NCBI GenBank assembly: GCA_012514865.1
Contig: JAAYZO010000121.1
Location: 1-9,167, forward strand
Origin: Lentisphaerota bacterium
GTDB taxonomy: Bacteria; Verrucomicrobiota; Lentisphaeria; Oligosphaerales; JAFGRS01
Direction: 5' to 3'
Length of the DNA: 9,167 nucleotides
Each line of letters opens with the position of its first letter. Within the stretch, counting starts at the first letter, position 1. A program made the position numbers and the translations under genes. Below the pieces are notes generated by a model, which was given only the letters and a program-made list of their open reading frames with translations, ran no database searches and was not told the DNA's origin. This document shows positions 7,204 to 9,167 of the stretch, piece after piece.

Positions 7204-8877
7204 TCAACGGCCCTCGAGGAAGTCGACGGTGCGGGCCAGGCGCCAGGTGCTGCCGCCGTCGTCGCTCATGAGCATGGCCGGGTCGTGGGCCCGCATCCAC
7301 AGTCCCGCGGGCGGCGGCTCGGGGATGGCCTCCGCGGGCCAGCGCGAGCGGTACACCGCCACGGCGTCGGGGGGCAGTTGGGCCGCGTAGGTGCTGTAAT
7401 TAAGGAAGAGGCGGTCGTGTCGGTCGATGGCGAGTTTGTGGTAGAAGATGCTGTAGCCGCGGTGCCAGAGCGGCATGACCAGGGCGCCGAGTTCCTCCCA
7501 GGCCCACGAGCCGTCGGGCTGGGGTGTGGCGCGCAGGTAGTCGAGGGTGCGCATCATGCTCTCGTTGTTGATGGCGTCGGCGGGGAGGGGCGTGCCATCG
7601 GCGGCGTAGCCGCGCGACATATTCCGCGCCACCAGATGCAGGCGGTCCTGGCTGTCGATGGCCAGAGCGACGTAGGTCAACCCGCAGTCGTAGCGCCGGC
7701 GCAGCCCGAGCGCCTCCGGCGCGGTCCAGTCGTCGCGGGTGGCCGGCGTGGTCGTCCGTGAGCGGACGTACCAGAAGTGGTGCTGGTGCGCCCCGAGCAC
7801 CACGTGCAGGACGCCGCGGCTGTCGGCCACGATCGACGGGCAGTTGTGGTTGTCGGGATTCGGCGAGTAGGGATTCTGGCCGAAGCCGAGGAGGACGGGC
7901 TCGGAGACTTTGCCGGTGTCATGATCGAGGCTCACCACGTACTGTGGCGTCCCGGGGTGGTGGGGGCCCTTCTCGGCCTCGGCGAGTTTCGGGCTTCGGA
8001 AGGGTGCCCCGTGCGTCGACTGGCCGCTGTGCGGCACCGGCTCGGCGCCGGCGTAGACCAGGTAGGTCCGCCGGCCCACGGTGGCCGCGACCGGCCCGGC
8101 CCCGGAGTGGGCCGGGTTCAGACCGGCGCCGGCCGGGCCGAACGCCACCGGCGCCCCGAGGCGCAGAGCGCCATCCGCTGCGCGCTCGATCTGGATGAGG
8201 GTGGGGCGGCCGTCGAGATGGCCGACCGCCATCGGGGGGCCCTCCAGCGCGGCCGCCGGCGGCCGCACGCGCTCCAGGCGAGCGACCATCGGCAGCGGGT
8301 GGCACTGCCAGACGCCGCTCGCCGCGATGCGGTGCAGGAGGAAGCCGCCCTGGACCGGCGCGGTCACGCGGACGGTCGCGTAGAGGTCGCCCAGGCCATC
8401 GCAGACAACGCCGGTGTCGTTGATCCGGACGTTGGTGCCGATGCTCACCGCCGCGGCGTCGAGGTGGCGCCGCAGGACATCGACCAGCGACCAGACGTAC
8501 CAGCGGCCGTCGGCCGGGTCGAGGAACTGGATGAAGCCGTCGTCGGTGCCGTCGCCGGTATCGCGGTCCGGGCGCGAGGCGCGCACGTAGGGCGTGCCGT
8601 CGGGCGCGAAGGCGACCGGCCCGGTGGGGAAGAAGCGCGGCCGGTACCCGAGGGTCTCGCGTTCGCCCTGGAAGGCGGCCGGGTGCACGATCGGCGCTGT
8701 CGACGGCACCACACGGCCCGGCCCGCCAGCGGCGATCTCGGCGCCGCCGTGGTCATACGGACTCGGCCGCGCCGCCTGGCGGCCGGCGTCTCCCGGGAGC
8801 GACCGGCAACTCGACGCAAAGACCGCCAGGGCCAGCCCCGCGGCACAGAACGGCATCGCTGTCATCCTCTCGAACAT
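7204..8877 (-). CDS. Secreted lipoprotein with BNR_4-like beta-propeller
   Basis: A 557-residue exported protein. The frame is open to 9012, but the ATG at 8877 is chosen because AGGAGG lies 10 nt upstream (8888-8893) and a lipoprotein signal begins there: hydrophobic core at about 8-20, then F-A-S-S-C with Cys24. The mature part has repeated propeller-blade motifs: FAPDGTPYVRAS (90-101), CDGLGDLYATVR (159-170), PSIVADSRGVLHVVLGAH (347-364), VALAIDSQDRLHLVAR (403-418) and HKLAIDRHDRLFLNYS (480-495). The D-N-H-N-C-P-S stretch (342-348) followed by H364-x-H-H resembles the histidine-bearing core of BNR_4 proteins. One clear Asp-box, SDDGGSTW (538-545), lies near the end. BNR_4 proteins are common in polysaccharide-degrading bacteria, and some relatives are polysaccharide lyases or act on sulfated or acidic glycans. 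No catalytic role can be assigned here. It is probably a separate transcription unit from moxR. Confidence 0.83.
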   Translation of the reverse strand: MFERMTAMPFCAAGLALAVFASSCRSLPGDAGRQAARPSPYDHGGAEIAAGGPGRVVPSTAPIVHPAAFQGERETLGYRPRFFPTGPVAFAPDGTPYVRASRPDRDTGDGTDDGFIQFLDPADGRWYVWSLVDVLRRHLDAAAVSIGTNVRINDTGVVCDGLGDLYATVRVTAPVQGGFLLHRIAASGVWQCHPLPMVARLERVRPPAAALEGPPMAVGHLDGRPTLIQIERAADGALRLGAPVAFGPAGAGLNPAHSGAGPVAATVGRRTYLVYAGAEPVPHSGQSTHGAPFRSPKLAEAEKGPHHPGTPQYVVSLDHDTGKVSEPVLLGFGQNPYSPNPDNHNCPSIVADSRGVLHVVLGAHQHHFWYVRSRTTTPATRDDWTAPEALGLRRRYDCGLTYVALAIDSQDRLHLVARNMSRGYAADGTPLPADAINNESMMRTLDYLRATPQPDGSWAWEELGALVMPLWHRGYSIFYHKLAIDRHDRLFLNYSTYAAQLPPDAVAVYRSRWPAEAIPEPPPAGLWMRAHDPAMLMSDDGGSTWRLARTVDFLEGR

Positions 8878-8887
8878 GCCTGCGGAT

Positions 8888-8893
8888 CCTCCT
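8888..8893 (-). promoter_or_regulatory. Ribosome binding site that sets the lipoprotein gene start
   Basis: A full AGGAGG on the minus strand, 10 nt before the ATG at 8877. The next in-frame ATG (8865) has GAGAGG directly abutting it with no spacer, and the longer frame to 9012 would place an Arg-rich stretch ahead of the signal peptide. Both alternatives are less likely. Confidence 0.7.
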
Positions 8894-8997
8894 GCACACC
8901 GCGCTCGTGATGCCGCGGCGACGCCACGGCGGCGCCCGGCCTGCGGGCGACTCGCCGCCGCCTCCGGCAACCCCAGCCGCCGGCACCGTGAACGCCT

Positions 8998-9025
8998 ACG
9001 ATACACGGCCAACCCCGCCCGGCAA
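8998..9025 (-). promoter_or_regulatory. Weak sigma70-like promoter candidate for the lipoprotein gene
   Basis: On the minus strand TTGCCG (9025-9020) and TATCGT (9003-8998) are spaced by 16 bp. Each matches four of six consensus bases, and the -10-like element lies about 120 bp before the start codon. It sits at the only slightly AT-richer spot in the upstream region. With such GC-rich DNA and unknown sigma-factor preference this is only a candidate. Confidence 0.2.
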
Positions 9026-9055
9026 CGCCCCGGCCCCGGCTGCCCTCGAGCCCCG

Positions 9056-9085
9056 GCCCCGCCAGGAGCCGGGCCAAGGCGGGGC
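9056..9085. repeat. GC-rich 8-bp inverted repeat next to the tandem array
   Basis: GCCCCGCC and GGCGGGGC are perfect complements around a 14-nt loop, ending 5 bp before the tandem repeat begins. No T-run follows on either side. It could be a structural boundary of the repeat array or chance in a GC-rich stretch. Confidence 0.35.
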
Positions 9086-9090
9086 GCAGC

Positions 9091-9167
9091 AGGTCTGACG
9101 GGTCTGACAGGTCTGACAGGTCTGACAGGTCTGACAGGTCTGACAGGTCTGACAGGTCTGACAGGTC
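9091..9167. repeat. Tandem array of a 9-bp unit, open at the window end
   Basis: Eight full copies of AGGTCTGAC plus five bases of a ninth run to the last base of the window, so the true length is unknown. Copy two (9100-9108) has G for A at its first base; the others are identical. Each unit contains GTC-T-GAC, a small dyad with 3-bp arms. The spacing is a multiple of three, but no gene with a start or ribosome binding site runs through it here, so it is treated as intergenic. The rest of 8878-9090 holds no gene that I can support. Confidence 0.95.

Noticed and set aside
8878..9012. 45-residue N-terminal extension of the lipoprotein gene
   Set aside because: It is Arg/Ala-rich and would bury the lipoprotein signal; the ATG at 8877 has AGGAGG at good spacing.
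9091..9167. The tandem array read as a CRISPR array
   Set aside because: The unit is only 9 bp and there are no unique spacers between copies; it is a simple tandem repeat.

Overview
This window is GC-rich, and every recognisable gene lies on the minus strand. Most of it (positions 1-7056) is one tightly packed operon, read from high to low coordinates. The order is a MoxR-type AAA+ ATPase, a DUF58 protein, a membrane-anchored peptidyl-prolyl isomerase of the SurA/PpiC type, a DUF4381/BatD-like membrane protein, two von Willebrand factor A (VWA) membrane proteins (BatA-like, then BatB-like) and a TPR protein (BatC-like) cut by the window edge. This is a 'MoxR-Bat' (Bacteroides aerotolerance-type) envelope operon. 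Further genes such as a full BatD or BatE may lie beyond position 1.

Upstream on the same strand, at 7204-8877, is a gene for a secreted lipoprotein with repeated beta-propeller blade motifs, resembling the BNR_4 family. It is separated from moxR by 147 bp that contain three short inverted repeats. The 290 bp upstream of it (8878-9167) are non-coding. They hold a weak promoter candidate, a GC-rich inverted repeat and, running off the window end, a tandem array of a 9-bp unit (AGGTCTGAC).

The organism is probably a high-GC member of the Planctomycetes/Verrucomicrobia/Lentisphaerae group or a neighbouring phylum. This rests on the operon type, the BNR_4-like lipoprotein and the intergenic tandem repeat. 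It is an inference of moderate strength, because there is no rRNA or other marker here.

Working model: the MoxR ATPase acts from the cytoplasm on the DUF58 protein and on the two VWA proteins, whose metal-binding MIDAS domains sit in or at the membrane. The DUF4381/BatD-like and TPR proteins supply extracytoplasmic and cytoplasmic interaction surfaces. The unusual member is the prolyl isomerase with a TPR-like region. Its presence fits the idea that these operons help fold or mature envelope proteins. Five of the six junctions inside the operon are 4-nt stop/start overlaps. The only break is the 50-bp gap just before the isomerase gene.
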